Source: Sphingomonas sp. PP-CE-1A-559
Lineage (GTDB): Bacteria > Pseudomonadota > Alphaproteobacteria > Sphingomonadales > Sphingomonadaceae
Length of the DNA stretch: 64,000 nt
Assembly (NCBI RefSeq): GCF_004340965.1
Contig: NZ_SLYA01000003.1
Coordinates: forward strand, 186,001-250,000
Reading direction: 5' to 3'
Below, piece by piece: positions 26,126-33,658 of the stretch; positions within the stretch are counted from its first letter, which is position 1; each line of letters begins with the position of its first letter. The position numbers and the translations under genes were made by a program. The notes below the pieces were generated by a model. The model had not been told where the DNA came from, searched no databases, and was given only the letters and a program-made list of their open reading frames with translations.

Positions 26126-26177
26126 GTTTCCCTGCGGAGGCGGGGATCCAGTCTGGGCACCCGCCTTCGCGGGTGAA
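26126..26177. repeat. Family F palindromic element
   Basis: CCCTGCGGAGGCGGGGA and its near-complement CCCGCCTTCGCGGG flank a TCCAGTCTGGGC centre. It lies directly upstream of aroE, between it and maf. Confidence 0.75.
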
Positions 26178-26225
26178 CGGGATTTAGTCTAGCTCGGGCG
26201 GATTGCCATGTGCAGCTCCTACTCA

Positions 26226-26350
26226 ATCCTCCCCCGCAAGGGGGAGGTGTCGCCGAAGGTGACGGAGGGGGAGGATACGGAACAAGCGTGTCGCATGCCT
26301 CCCCCTCCGTCTGGCGAAGGCCAGCCACCTCCCCCTGGCGGGGGAGGATT
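26226..26350. repeat. Family B paired-arm palindromic element
   Basis: About 125 bases with the same arms and interior as the copy before crtY (CCTCCCCCGCAAGGGGGAGG at the left, CCTCCCCCTGGCGGGGGAGG at the right). It sits just after the maf stop codon. Confidence 0.85.
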
Positions 26351-26361
26351 GAAGCTTCGGG

Positions 26362-26952
26362 TTACGCCGGCAGCTCGCCGCGCACGCGGAGGAAGTCGAG
26401 GACGTTGAGTAGCGGCATGCCGAGTACCGTGAACTGGCTTCCTTCGATCCTGGCGAACAGTTGCGCGCCCGGGCCCTCGATGCGGTAGCAGCCGACGCAG
26501 CCCGAGATCGCGGGCCATTCCGCGTCGAGATACGTCTCGATGAACGCGTCGGACAGCGGGCGGACGTGCATCTTCGCGCGCTCGACGTGGCGCCAGATCG
26601 CCTGGCCGTTCTCGGCGATCACCGCGGCGCTCCACAAGTCGTGGCGCTTGGCGGACATCAGCCGGAGATGCGCCGCCGCGTCGGCGCGGTCGACGGGCTT
26701 GTCGAGGATGGTGCCGTCTTCCAGTGCTACCAGCGAGTCGCTGCCGAGGACGAGATAGCCGGGCATCCTTGCGGAAACCTTGAGCGCCTTCAGTTCGGCC
26801 AGCGCATCGGCAAGATCGCGCGGGGTCAGGTCGCGCAGCGCCGCCTTTGCCGCATCCTCGTCGACACCGGCGAAGGTCGCCTCGAACGGTACGCCGGCGG
26901 CGGTCAGCATCGCGCGACGCGAGGCGCTTTGCGAGGCGAGGATCAGGCTCAT
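26362..26952 (-). CDS. maf: Maf-family nucleoside triphosphate pyrophosphatase
   Basis: 196 residues with the Maf start LILASQSASRRAMLTAAGV, the central LVLGSDSLVALEDG and the SGCVGCYRIEGPGAQLF region. Maf proteins hydrolyse non-canonical or excess nucleoside triphosphates. The ATG overlaps the ppsR stop, so it is coupled to ppsR; maf next to ppsR and oriC is the usual alphaproteobacterial order. Confidence 0.88.
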   Translation of the reverse strand: MSLILASQSASRRAMLTAAGVPFEATFAGVDEDAAKAALRDLTPRDLADALAELKALKVSARMPGYLVLGSDSLVALEDGTILDKPVDRADAAAHLRLMSAKRHDLWSAAVIAENGQAIWRHVERAKMHVRPLSDAFIETYLDAEWPAISGCVGCYRIEGPGAQLFARIEGSQFTVLGMPLLNVLDFLRVRGELPA

Positions 26953-27779
26953 GACTCGACCTTCGGAGCGGCGTCAGCTCGGCGCTGATTGCACAGCGCG
27001 ATAATCGCCGCCGCGGTTTCCTCGATCGATCGGCGGGTGACGTCGATCACCGGCCAGCCATTGTCGGCGAACATGCGGCGCGCAAAGGCCAGTTCGCGCA
27101 TCACCGCTTCCTCCTCGACATACGACGTATCGGGCTGCTGGTTGAGCGACAGAAGGCGGTTGCGGCGGACCTGGATCAGGCGGTCGGCGCTGGTCGTGAG
27201 GCCGACGATCAGCGGGTTGGCGAGCTTGTAGAGGTTCAGCGGTGGTGGGCTTTCCACGACGATCGGGATGTTCGCGGTCTTGTAGCCGCGGTTGGCGAGA
27301 TAGATCGAGGTCGGCGTCTTCGACGAACGCGATACGCCCGCCAGGACGATATCGGCCTCCTCCCATTCTTCCGAGGCGATCCCGTCGTCATGGGCGATCG
27401 TCCACTGGATCGCATCGACGCGCGCGAAATAGGCCGCATCGAGGACGTGCTGGCGGCCCGGTCGCGCCTTCGCCTGCTGTCCGAGCAAGCCGGAAAGCGC
27501 GTCGTTCACTGGGTCGAGCGGCGCCACCGCAGGGAGGCCGAGCGCCAGACAGCGTTGCTCAAGAATCCGCCGCGTCGCGGGGTTCACCAGCGTGAAGACG
27601 ACCAGCCCAGGGTTCTGCGCGATCTCCTGGAGGATCCGCTCGAGATGCGCCTCGGTTCGCACCATCGGCCAGAAATGGCGGACCGTCTCGACGTCGTCAT
27701 ATTGCGCTAGCGCCGCCTTCGCGATGTTCTCCAGCGTCTCGCCGGTCGAATCCGACAACAAATGAAGGTGGAGCCGCAT
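26949..27779 (-). CDS. ppsR: Pyruvate phosphate dikinase regulatory protein (bifunctional kinase/phosphorylase)
   Basis: 276 residues from MRLHLHLLSDSTGETLENIA, the conserved N-terminus; upstream in-frame codons would run into oriC. The P-loop is VLAGVSRSSKTPTSIYLANR. Members (DUF299) use ADP to inactivate, and inorganic phosphate to reactivate, PPDK or PEP synthase by threonine phosphorylation. It is the left-hand neighbour of oriC (the Caulobacter RP001 position), transcribed away from it. Confidence 0.92.
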   Translation of the reverse strand: MRLHLHLLSDSTGETLENIAKAALAQYDDVETVRHFWPMVRTEAHLERILQEIAQNPGLVVFTLVNPATRRILEQRCLALGLPAVAPLDPVNDALSGLLGQQAKARPGRQHVLDAAYFARVDAIQWTIAHDDGIASEEWEEADIVLAGVSRSSKTPTSIYLANRGYKTANIPIVVESPPPLNLYKLANPLIVGLTTSADRLIQVRRNRLLSLNQQPDTSYVEEEAVMRELAFARRMFADNGWPVIDVTRRSIEETAAAIIALCNQRRADAAPKVES

Positions 27780-27782
27780 CAT

Positions 27783-28110
27783 CGGCGTTTTATCACCAGC
27801 GAGCGGGCCTGTGGGCGTGAATCTGTGGATAACATGGGGAGAACGGCTAGCGTAACTCGTCCGGCTCGCCAAGCGACGGGTTCGCCGTGGATAACACCGA
27901 TTCTATCCACACCGCCGCGCACAGGGTCGGATTTTATCCACAGGCTGTGGGTAACGGGGAGCCTTGAATCGAATCAGCGCGTTTGTGGCGGTGCGCGAGG
28001 GTCAAGCTGTTGGCAATTCCGGGATCACCGCATAAGTCCCGGGTTCAACCGCCCAACCACTGCAACAACCTATTTCTTGAATCTTCTTATAGTAGAAGAA
28101 GGGTGCTCCG
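27783..28110. other. oriC: Chromosomal replication origin, Caulobacter-type hemE/RP001 locus
   Basis: The 328 bases between divergent ppsR and hemE hold five DnaA boxes: TGTGGATAA (27824), CGTGGATAA (27886), CTATCCACA (27903), TTATCCACA (27934) and TGTGGGTAA (27946). Two are perfect matches. The hemE-proximal end (about 28058-28100) is AT-richer than the rest and holds an inverted repeat, CTTCT/AGAAG at 28083-28098, a candidate unwinding region. Position and box cluster match the alphaproteobacterial origin known from Caulobacter. The promoters of ppsR and hemE must overlap it. Confidence 0.9.
27824..27954. promoter_or_regulatory. DnaA box cluster
   Basis: Five 9-mers within 131 bases; 27824, 27886 and 27946 read TGTGGATAA-like on the plus strand, 27903 and 27934 are in the opposite orientation. 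The last two are separated by only three bases, as a closely spaced inverted pair. Confidence 0.88.
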
Positions 28111-29160
28111 CTGACCGATCCGACCCCCAATACGCCTGCCTTCAAGCCGCTCCTGGCGACTCTTCGCGGAGAGCGTCAGACCGTGCCGCCGCTGTGGCTC
28201 ATGCGGCAGGCGGGGCGGTATCTCCCCGAGTATCGCGAACTCCGCGCGGAGAAGGGCGGTTTCCTTGCGCTCGCCACGGATCCCGATGCGGCCGCCGAAG
28301 TGACGCTGCAGCCGATCCGGCGGTTCGGGTTCGACGGATCGATCCTCTTCTCGGACATCCTGATGATCCCATGGGCGCTCGGGCAGGATCTGAGCTTCGG
28401 GGTCGGCGAAGGGCCTCGGCTCGAGCCGGCGCTGGTCGACCATGCGCTCGATCGGTTGCAGCCCGTGATGGGGCGGCTGGAGCCGGTCTACGGCACCGTC
28501 GCGAAGGTCGCGGCTGCACTGCCTCCCGAGACGACGTTCCTGGGCTTTGCGGGGTCTCCCTGGACGGTGGCGACCTATATGGTGGCGGGGAAGGGCTCGA
28601 AGGATCAGTCCGAGACGCGGCGCTTTGCATATCGCGACCCCGAGGCGTTCGGTGCGATCATCGATGCGATCGCGGACAACACCGTCGAGTATCTCGCGCG
28701 GCAGGTCGAGGCGGGCGTCGACGTGGTGCAGCTGTTCGACAGCTGGTCGGGCTCGCTATCGCCCGCGCAGTTCGAGCGCTGGGTGATCGCGCCGACCGCG
28801 TCGATCGTCGAGCGCCTCCATGCGCGCTGCCCCGGCGTGCCGATCATCGGCTTTCCGAAGGGGGCAGGGGGCAAGCTTCCGGCTTACGCGCGTGAGACCG
28901 GCGTCGATGCGATCGGGCTGGACGAGACGGTCTATCCGGTTTGGGCGCACGCGTCGTTGCCTGCGGACATGCCGGTGCAGGGTAACCTCGATCCGCTGGC
29001 GCTGATCGCGGGCGGCGCGGATCTCGATGCGGCGATCGACCGAATCCTGGCGGCGTTCGTCGAGCGCCCGCACGTCTTCAACTTGGGGCATGGCATCCTG
29101 CCCGACACGCCCATCGCGCATGTCGAGCAGCTGATCGCCCGCGTAAGGAGCACGACATGA
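28111..29160 (+). CDS. hemE: Uroporphyrinogen decarboxylase
   Basis: 349 residues if started at CTG 28111. Between the in-frame stop at 28093 and the conserved region there is no ATG, GTG or TTG except a GTG at 28183 that would remove 24 residues including KPLLATLRGE. The CTG is preceded by AAGAAGGG at a spacing of 7. Motifs WLMRQAGRYLPEYR, GFDGSILFSDILM (with catalytic Asp) and GGGxD-like GHGILPDTP near the end identify HemE, which decarboxylates uroporphyrinogen III to coproporphyrinogen III. It forms the right border of oriC and overlaps hemJ by four bases. Confidence 0.92.
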   Translation: MTDPTPNTPAFKPLLATLRGERQTVPPLWLMRQAGRYLPEYRELRAEKGGFLALATDPDAAAEVTLQPIRRFGFDGSILFSDILMIPWALGQDLSFGVGEGPRLEPALVDHALDRLQPVMGRLEPVYGTVAKVAAALPPETTFLGFAGSPWTVATYMVAGKGSKDQSETRRFAYRDPEAFGAIIDAIADNTVEYLARQVEAGVDVVQLFDSWSGSLSPAQFERWVIAPTASIVERLHARCPGVPIIGFPKGAGGKLPAYARETGVDAIGLDETVYPVWAHASLPADMPVQGNLDPLALIAGGADLDAAIDRILAAFVERPHVFNLGHGILPDTPIAHVEQLIARVRSTT

Positions 29161-29618
29161 GCGGATTTCTTGGCGCTGCATACGACTGGGTGAAGGCGGC
29201 GCATCTGATCTTCGTGATCTTCTGGATGGCGGGGCTGTTCATGCTGCCGCGCTATCTGGTGTATCATCAGGAGGCGCTGGCGGCCGGGAACACGAGCGAG
29301 GCGGCGAACTGGGTCGAGCGCGAGAGCAAGATCCGCCACATCATCCTGACGCCGGCGATGATCGTCGTTTGGGTGCTGGGGATCGCGCTGGCGCTGAACC
29401 TGGGGCTGGCGGACGGTGCGCCGGGGCTGGGGTGGCTGCATCTGAAGTTGGTGCTGGTGTTCCTGCTGACAGGATATCACGGCTGGGCGGTCGGCTATGC
29501 GAAGAAGCTCGCCGCGGGGAAGCCGACGTTGGCGGGGAAGCAGTTGCGGATGCTCAACGAGGTCCCTGCGCTGGCGGTGACGCTGATCGTGGTGCTGGTG
29601 ATCGTTAAGCCGTTCTAA
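29157..29618 (+). CDS. hemJ: Protoporphyrinogen oxidase HemJ (CopD-like)
   Basis: 153 residues, four membrane helices: WVKAAHLIFVIFWMAGLFML, then HIILTPAMIVVWVLGIALAL, LHLKLVLVFLLTGYHGW and the final VPALAVTLIVVLVIVKPF. The conserved histidine in KAAHL and lysine in LKL are the expected heme-site residues. HemJ oxidises protoporphyrinogen IX in organisms lacking HemG or HemY. The overlap with hemE supports a heme-synthesis role. Confidence 0.9.
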   Translation: MSGFLGAAYDWVKAAHLIFVIFWMAGLFMLPRYLVYHQEALAAGNTSEAANWVERESKIRHIILTPAMIVVWVLGIALALNLGLADGAPGLGWLHLKLVLVFLLTGYHGWAVGYAKKLAAGKPTLAGKQLRMLNEVPALAVTLIVVLVIVKPF

Positions 29619-29622
29619 TCTT

Positions 29623-29732
29623 CACCCCTCCCTGGAAGGGAGGGGCCGGGGGTGGGTCGGTTTCCGCATGACGGGCGTGCGTGGTTTAAGCTGGCCGACC
29701 CACCCCCAACCCCTCCCTTCCAGGGAGGGGAG
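29623..29732. repeat. Family A paired-arm palindromic element
   Basis: Arms near 29623-29660 and 29694-29732 contain CCCTCCCTGGAAGGGAGGGG and its complement, around a 34-base centre. It begins 5 bases after the hemJ stop. The 281-base gap before rho contains nothing else except the rho leader. Confidence 0.85.
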
Positions 29733-29899
29733 CAAGCACCCGCTTGACTAACCCGCCCCCCAATTCTAACCCCTTCTCCCAACACGGCCTCCTGGCGTCC
29801 TGCCCGGTCGTGTCTTGCCAGACTCGTCTCGCCCAGTTCCGCTTCCCAAGCGCACCGCCGACCGAGCGTTCTCCCGTTGATTGCTATCCGGAAATCCCC

Positions 29900-31156
29900 A
29901 TGCATCTCAAAGACCTGAAAAAGAAGAAACCCGCCGAGCTGGTCCAGCTGGCCGAGGAACTGGGGGTCGAGAGCGCCTCGACGCTGCGCAAGCAGGACCT
30001 GCTGTTCGCGATCCTGAAGGTCCAGGCGGACAATGGCGACCAGATCATGGGGCTCGGCACGATCGAAGTGCTGCCCGACGGCTTTGGCTTCCTGCGCTCG
30101 CCGGAATCGAACTATCTGGCCGGTCCCGACGACATCTACATCTCGCCGAACCAGGTCCGGAAGTTCGGTCTGCGCACCGGTGACACGGTCGAGGGCGAGA
30201 TCCGCGGGCCAAAGGATGGCGAACGCTATTTCTCGCTGGTGAAGCTCACGGCCGTCAATTTTGACGACCCCGACGTCGTCCGTCACCGCGTCAATTTCGA
30301 CAACCTCACGCCGCTCTATCCCGAGAGCAAGCTGACGCTCGATCCCGCCGACCCGACCGTCAAGGACAAGTCGGCGCGGGTGATCGACATCGTCTCGCCA
30401 CAGGGCAAGGGCCAGCGCACGCTGATCGTCGCACCGCCGCGCGTCGGCAAGACCGTCATGTTGCAGAACATGGCCAAGGCAATCACCGACAACCACCCCG
30501 AGGTGTTCCTGATCGTCCTGCTGATCGACGAGCGCCCCGAGGAAGTCACCGACATGCAGCGCAGCGTGAAGGGCGAGGTGGTCAGCTCGACCTTCGACGA
30601 ACCCGCGCAGCGTCACGTCCAGGTCGCTGAAATGGTGATCGAAAAGGCCAAGCGCCTGGTCGAGCACAAGAAGGACGTCGTGATCCTGCTCGACTCGATC
30701 ACACGTCTGGGTCGTGCCTACAACACGGTCGTGCCGTCGTCGGGCAAGGTCCTGACCGGTGGTGTCGACGCGAACGCGCTGCAGCGTCCGAAGCGCTTCT
30801 TCGGCGCCGCGCGCAACATCGAGGAGGGCGGTTCGCTCTCGATCATCGCCACCGCGCTGATCGATACGGGCAGCCGCATGGACGAGGTGATCTTCGAGGA
30901 GTTCAAGGGCACCGGCAACTCGGAAATCGTGCTGGATCGCAAGGTCGCGGACAAGCGCATCTTCCCGGCGCTGGACGTCGGCAAGTCGGGCACGCGCAAG
31001 GAAGAGCTGCTGGTCGACAAGGCCAAGCTCAGCAAGATGTGGGTCCTGCGCCGCATCCTGATGCAGATGGGCACGATCGACGCGATGGAGTTCCTGCTCG
31101 ACAAGATGAAGGATTCGAAGACCAACGAGAATTTCTTCGATTCCATGAATCAATAA
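29900..31156 (+). CDS. rho: Transcription termination factor Rho
   Basis: 418 residues from [20 protein letters not shown]. The N-terminal Rho-N helix bundle is followed by the cold-shock RNA-binding domain ([20 protein letters not shown]), then the RecA-like ATPase with Walker A PPRVGKT (residues 179-185), Walker [17 protein letters not shown] and the Q-loop/R-loop RNA contacts. Rho terminates untranslated transcripts as a hexameric RNA translocase. Position near hemE and oriC is conserved. Confidence 0.96.
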   Translation: MHLKDLKKKKPAELVQLAEELGVESASTLRKQDLLFAILKVQADNGDQIMGLGTIEVLPDGFGFLRSPESNYLAGPDDIYISPNQVRKFGLRTGDTVEGEIRGPKDGERYFSLVKLTAVNFDDPDVVRHRVNFDNLTPLYPESKLTLDPADPTVKDKSARVIDIVSPQGKGQRTLIVAPPRVGKTVMLQNMAKAITDNHPEVFLIVLLIDERPEEVTDMQRSVKGEVVSSTFDEPAQRHVQVAEMVIEKAKRLVEHKKDVVILLDSITRLGRAYNTVVPSSGKVLTGGVDANALQRPKRFFGAARNIEEGGSLSIIATALIDTGSRMDEVIFEEFKGTGNSEIVLDRKVADKRIFPALDVGKSGTRKEELLVDKAKLSKMWVLRRILMQMGTIDAMEFLLDKMKDSKTNENFFDSMNQ

Positions 31157-31343
31157 CCGAGTGCGGCCTGCTGCAAGCTGCAGCAGGACTCGCACCGGTT
31201 CGGCCGGCGGGGCAGGGCCCCGACCGACGACATGGGCTTTGCCCATGTCCGCCAAGCAGACCAAAGCGGCACGCGAGAGCAATGGCTTTCGCGTGCCGCT
31301 TCGCTATTAATCCCCCAATAATCCGTCACCGGGAGCTGACATC
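31157..31343. promoter_or_regulatory. Structured leader between rho and terC
   Basis: The 187 bases contain four strong hairpins in a row: 31167-31187 (8-base stem), 31208-31222 (5-base stem), 31229-31249 (9-base perfect stem, 3-base loop) and 31264-31301 (13-base perfect stem, 12-base loop). The first may end rho transcription; the others form a structured 5' leader for terC. TerC genes are often controlled by the manganese riboswitch yybP-ykoY, but I do not see its core GGGGAGUA. Confidence 0.45.
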
Positions 31344-32078
31344 TTGAGTATCATCGCCATGCTGGCCGCCGCCGCATCGGGAGTCGCCGGGCCAGGCTCG
31401 CCGCTCGAAATCTGGCAGCACATCGTCGCCGACTTCTCCAACCTGGGCGACCCGAAGGCGCTCGCCGCGTTCGGATCGGTCCTGATGATCGACCTCGTCC
31501 TCGCGGGCGACAACGCGATCGTCGTCGGCGCACTCGCCGCTGGGCTGCCGACCGACCAGCGCAAGAAGGTCATCCTGATCGGCATCGGCGCTGCGCTCGT
31601 GCTGCGCATCTTCTTCGCGTTGATCGTGACGTGGCTGATGGGCATCGTCGGGCTGATCTTTGCGGGCGGCCTGTTGCTGCTCTGGGTCAGCTGGAAGTTC
31701 TGGCGCGAAATCCGCGAGGGCGCGGAGAATGCCGGCTCCGAGGAAATCGAGGGCGACGAGCGTTCGGGTATCCGCTCGTCGAAGGGCTTTGCGAGCGCGG
31801 CCTGGGCCGTCGCCGTCGCCGACGTCTCGATGAGCCTCGACAACGTCCTGGCGGTCGCGGGCGCGGCGCGCGAGCATCCCGGCATCCTCGTCATCGGCCT
31901 GCTGCTGTCGGTCGCGATGATGGGCCTCGCCGCGAACTACATCGCGCGCGTCATCAACAAGTACCGCTGGATCGCGTATATCGGCCTCGCGGTGATCCTC
32001 GTGGTCGCGCTGAAGATGATCTACGAGGGCTGGGTCGGCACCGGCGAGACGCTCGGGATCATCTCGCTGCTGCGCTGA
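31344..32078 (+). CDS. TerC family integral membrane protein
   Basis: 244 residues from a TTG behind GGGAG. At least six membrane helices; the two TerC repeats carry the acidic motifs LMIDLVLAGDNAIVVGALA and VADVSMSLDNVLAVAGAA, each with D...GDN or D...LDN, thought to handle divalent metal. The family is linked to tellurium resistance and manganese export. Ends at a strong terminator. Confidence 0.88.
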   Translation: MSIIAMLAAAASGVAGPGSPLEIWQHIVADFSNLGDPKALAAFGSVLMIDLVLAGDNAIVVGALAAGLPTDQRKKVILIGIGAALVLRIFFALIVTWLMGIVGLIFAGGLLLLWVSWKFWREIREGAENAGSEEIEGDERSGIRSSKGFASAAWAVAVADVSMSLDNVLAVAGAAREHPGILVIGLLLSVAMMGLAANYIARVINKYRWIAYIGLAVILVVALKMIYEGWVGTGETLGIISLLR

Positions 32079-32099
32079 TCGCGGTGCGAGTGGGATAAG

Positions 32100-32136
32100 A
32101 AAAGGCCTCGCCGGGATCGTCCGGCGAGGCCTTTTT
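32100..32136. terminator. Strong bidirectional intrinsic terminator
   Basis: A 13-base perfect stem (32102-32114 with 32121-32133) with a 6-base loop; the plus strand continues into TTTTT and the minus strand also reads T-rich. It serves convergent terC and the dienelactone hydrolase gene. Confidence 0.92.
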
Positions 32137-32153
32137 CATGTCTGTCGTCAGCA

Positions 32154-32183
32154 CCCCGTCACTCCGGAACAGGGGTGACGGGG
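32154..32183 (-). terminator. Second hairpin after the dienelactone hydrolase
   Basis: 9-base perfect stem (32154-32162 with 32175-32183), 12-base loop, ten bases past the stop codon on the minus strand. No T-run; it probably assists the stronger terminator next to it. Confidence 0.4.
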
Positions 32184-32192
32184 AGGGTGTGG

Positions 32193-32894
32193 TTAGCCCA
32201 GATTCTCCGCGAAGAACTTGGCCGTACGCTCGTCCGCGAGCTTGGCCGATGCGTCCGAGCGACGCTCGCCGAACTCGGTCGCGAAGCCGTGGTCCTCGCC
32301 GGCATAATCGTAGATTGTCACCTTGGGGTGATCGTCTAGCCCGGCGTGCATTGCCGCCTGCGCAGCCTTGTCGACGAAGTGATCCTCCTCCGGCACGTGC
32401 AACAGCACCGGGTGCGCGATTGCATGCTTCTCGCCGAGCAGGCCGTCGATCCCGACGCCGTAATAGCCGACGCTCGCATCTACGTCGGTCCGTGCCGCGG
32501 TCATGAACGCAAGGCGTCCGCCGAGGCAATAGCCGACCACGCCGACCTTGGCGTCGTCGCCCAGTTCGGCACGGGCCGCGCGGATTGTCGCCTCGATATC
32601 GGCGATGCCCTTGTCCTGGTCGAACTGGCCCATCAGTCCGAGCGCACGGTCCATCTCGGGCTTGATGTCCGGATCGAGTTCGATGCCGGGCTCGAGGCGC
32701 CAGAACAGGTCGGGGGCGATCGCGAGATAGCCGGCCTCGGCGAGCGTATCGCACTTGCGGCGAATGCCGGCGTTCACGCCGAAGATCTCCTGGATCACGA
32801 CGATCGCGGCCTTTGGCGTGCCTGCCGGGGTCGCGCGATACGCGGTGAATTCGCCATCGCCCGCGAGCGTGGCGATCTTGGTAGTGTTCGTCAT
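32193..32894 (-). CDS. Dienelactone hydrolase family protein
   Basis: 233 residues from an ATG behind a strong CCTCCAGGAGG. Alpha/beta-hydrolase with the nucleophile Cys123 in VVGYCLGGRLAF (G-x-C-x-G-G) and the general base His in AGEDHGFATEF; IFGVNAGIRRKCD is the conserved substrate loop. Dienelactone hydrolases open lactones in aromatic degradation, but many relatives have other ester substrates. Coupled to ogt by an ATGA overlap. Confidence 0.88.
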   Translation of the reverse strand: MTNTTKIATLAGDGEFTAYRATPAGTPKAAIVVIQEIFGVNAGIRRKCDTLAEAGYLAIAPDLFWRLEPGIELDPDIKPEMDRALGLMGQFDQDKGIADIEATIRAARAELGDDAKVGVVGYCLGGRLAFMTAARTDVDASVGYYGVGIDGLLGEKHAIAHPVLLHVPEEDHFVDKAAQAAMHAGLDDHPKVTIYDYAGEDHGFATEFGERRSDASAKLADERTAKFFAENLG

Positions 32895-33403
32895 AACAGT
32901 CCTCCTGGAGGCCGCTCGTGGTCGAGTAGCCGGGATTTGGTGATCGGGCCGTCCCCCGCGGAGTACGCACCAAGCGCTCCGCCGGCTCCAAGGATTCGGT
33001 GGCAGGGGACGATGATCGGAAAGGGATTGCGTGCGCACGCCTGGCCGATGGCGCGTGGGCTGGAGCCGATCGCTTTCGCGAGCGCGCCGTAGCTGGCCGT
33101 CGTGCCGTAGGCGATGTCGACGATTGCTTGGCGAAGGTCGGCACCGCGCGGGGTAGGGGAGAGCGCGAGGGGCAGGTCGAACTCGGTCAGCCGTCCGGCG
33201 AAATACGCATCCAGTTGGCGAAGTGCTTCCAGGATCGCGGGGGCATTGCTGGTCGAACCATCCTCCACGCCGATATCGATCGCGTCGATCCGGTCCCCGG
33301 TGCCGGTCACGCGGACCAGACCGATAGGCGTTGCGATCGAGGCGGCATCGCGCGCATACATTCCCCCGCTATGCAGCGCCGCGATGGACCGCTCAAGCGT
33401 CAT
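32891..33403 (-). CDS. ogt: Methylated-DNA-protein-cysteine methyltransferase
   Basis: 170 residues from MTLERSIAAL; an alternative ATG lies 42 bases later, so the start is uncertain. The active site is Cys134 in IIVPCHRILGAGG, preceded by the helix-turn-helix ASYGALAKAIGSSPRAIGQA. It removes alkyl groups from O6-guanine in a suicide reaction. The stop overlaps the dienelactone hydrolase start. Confidence 0.88.
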   Translation of the reverse strand: MTLERSIAALHSGGMYARDAASIATPIGLVRVTGTGDRIDAIDIGVEDGSTSNAPAILEALRQLDAYFAGRLTEFDLPLALSPTPRGADLRQAIVDIAYGTTASYGALAKAIGSSPRAIGQACARNPFPIIVPCHRILGAGGALGAYSAGDGPITKSRLLDHERPPGGLL

Positions 33404-33417
33404 CGAGGGTGCGTCAC

Positions 33418-33651
33418 ATGAAGATGAATATCGAGATCGAATGCACCCCCGAAGAAGCGCGCCGCGCGGTCGGGCTGCCCGACCTGACGCCGATCCACGA
33501 CCGCTATATCGCGATGATGATGGAGGCGATCCCGGACGGTCAGATGAAACCCGAGATGCTCGAATCGATGATGCGCGGCTGGCAACCGATGGGCGAGGCG
33601 GGGATGGCGATGTGGAAGCGGCTGTTCGACAGCGCGACGAAAAGCGGCTGA
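33418..33651 (+). CDS. DUF6489 family small protein
   Basis: 77 residues starting MKMNIEIECTPEEARRAVGL behind GAGGGT. The E-I-x-C-T-P-E-E-A-R-R start and PxHDRYIAMMMEAIPDG continuation match a short conserved sphingomonad family, distantly phasin-like. Function unknown. Eight bases before mnmE. Confidence 0.72.
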   Translation: MKMNIEIECTPEEARRAVGLPDLTPIHDRYIAMMMEAIPDGQMKPEMLESMMRGWQPMGEAGMAMWKRLFDSATKSG

Positions 33652-33658
33652 GCTTCCC

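Noticed and set aside
28103-28105. GTG at 28103 as the hemE start
   Set aside because: It is not in frame with the HemE protein (80 bases before GTG 28183, not a multiple of three).
31157-31343. yybP-ykoY manganese riboswitch before terC
   Set aside because: The characteristic conserved loops could not be found; the hairpins are reported only as structure.
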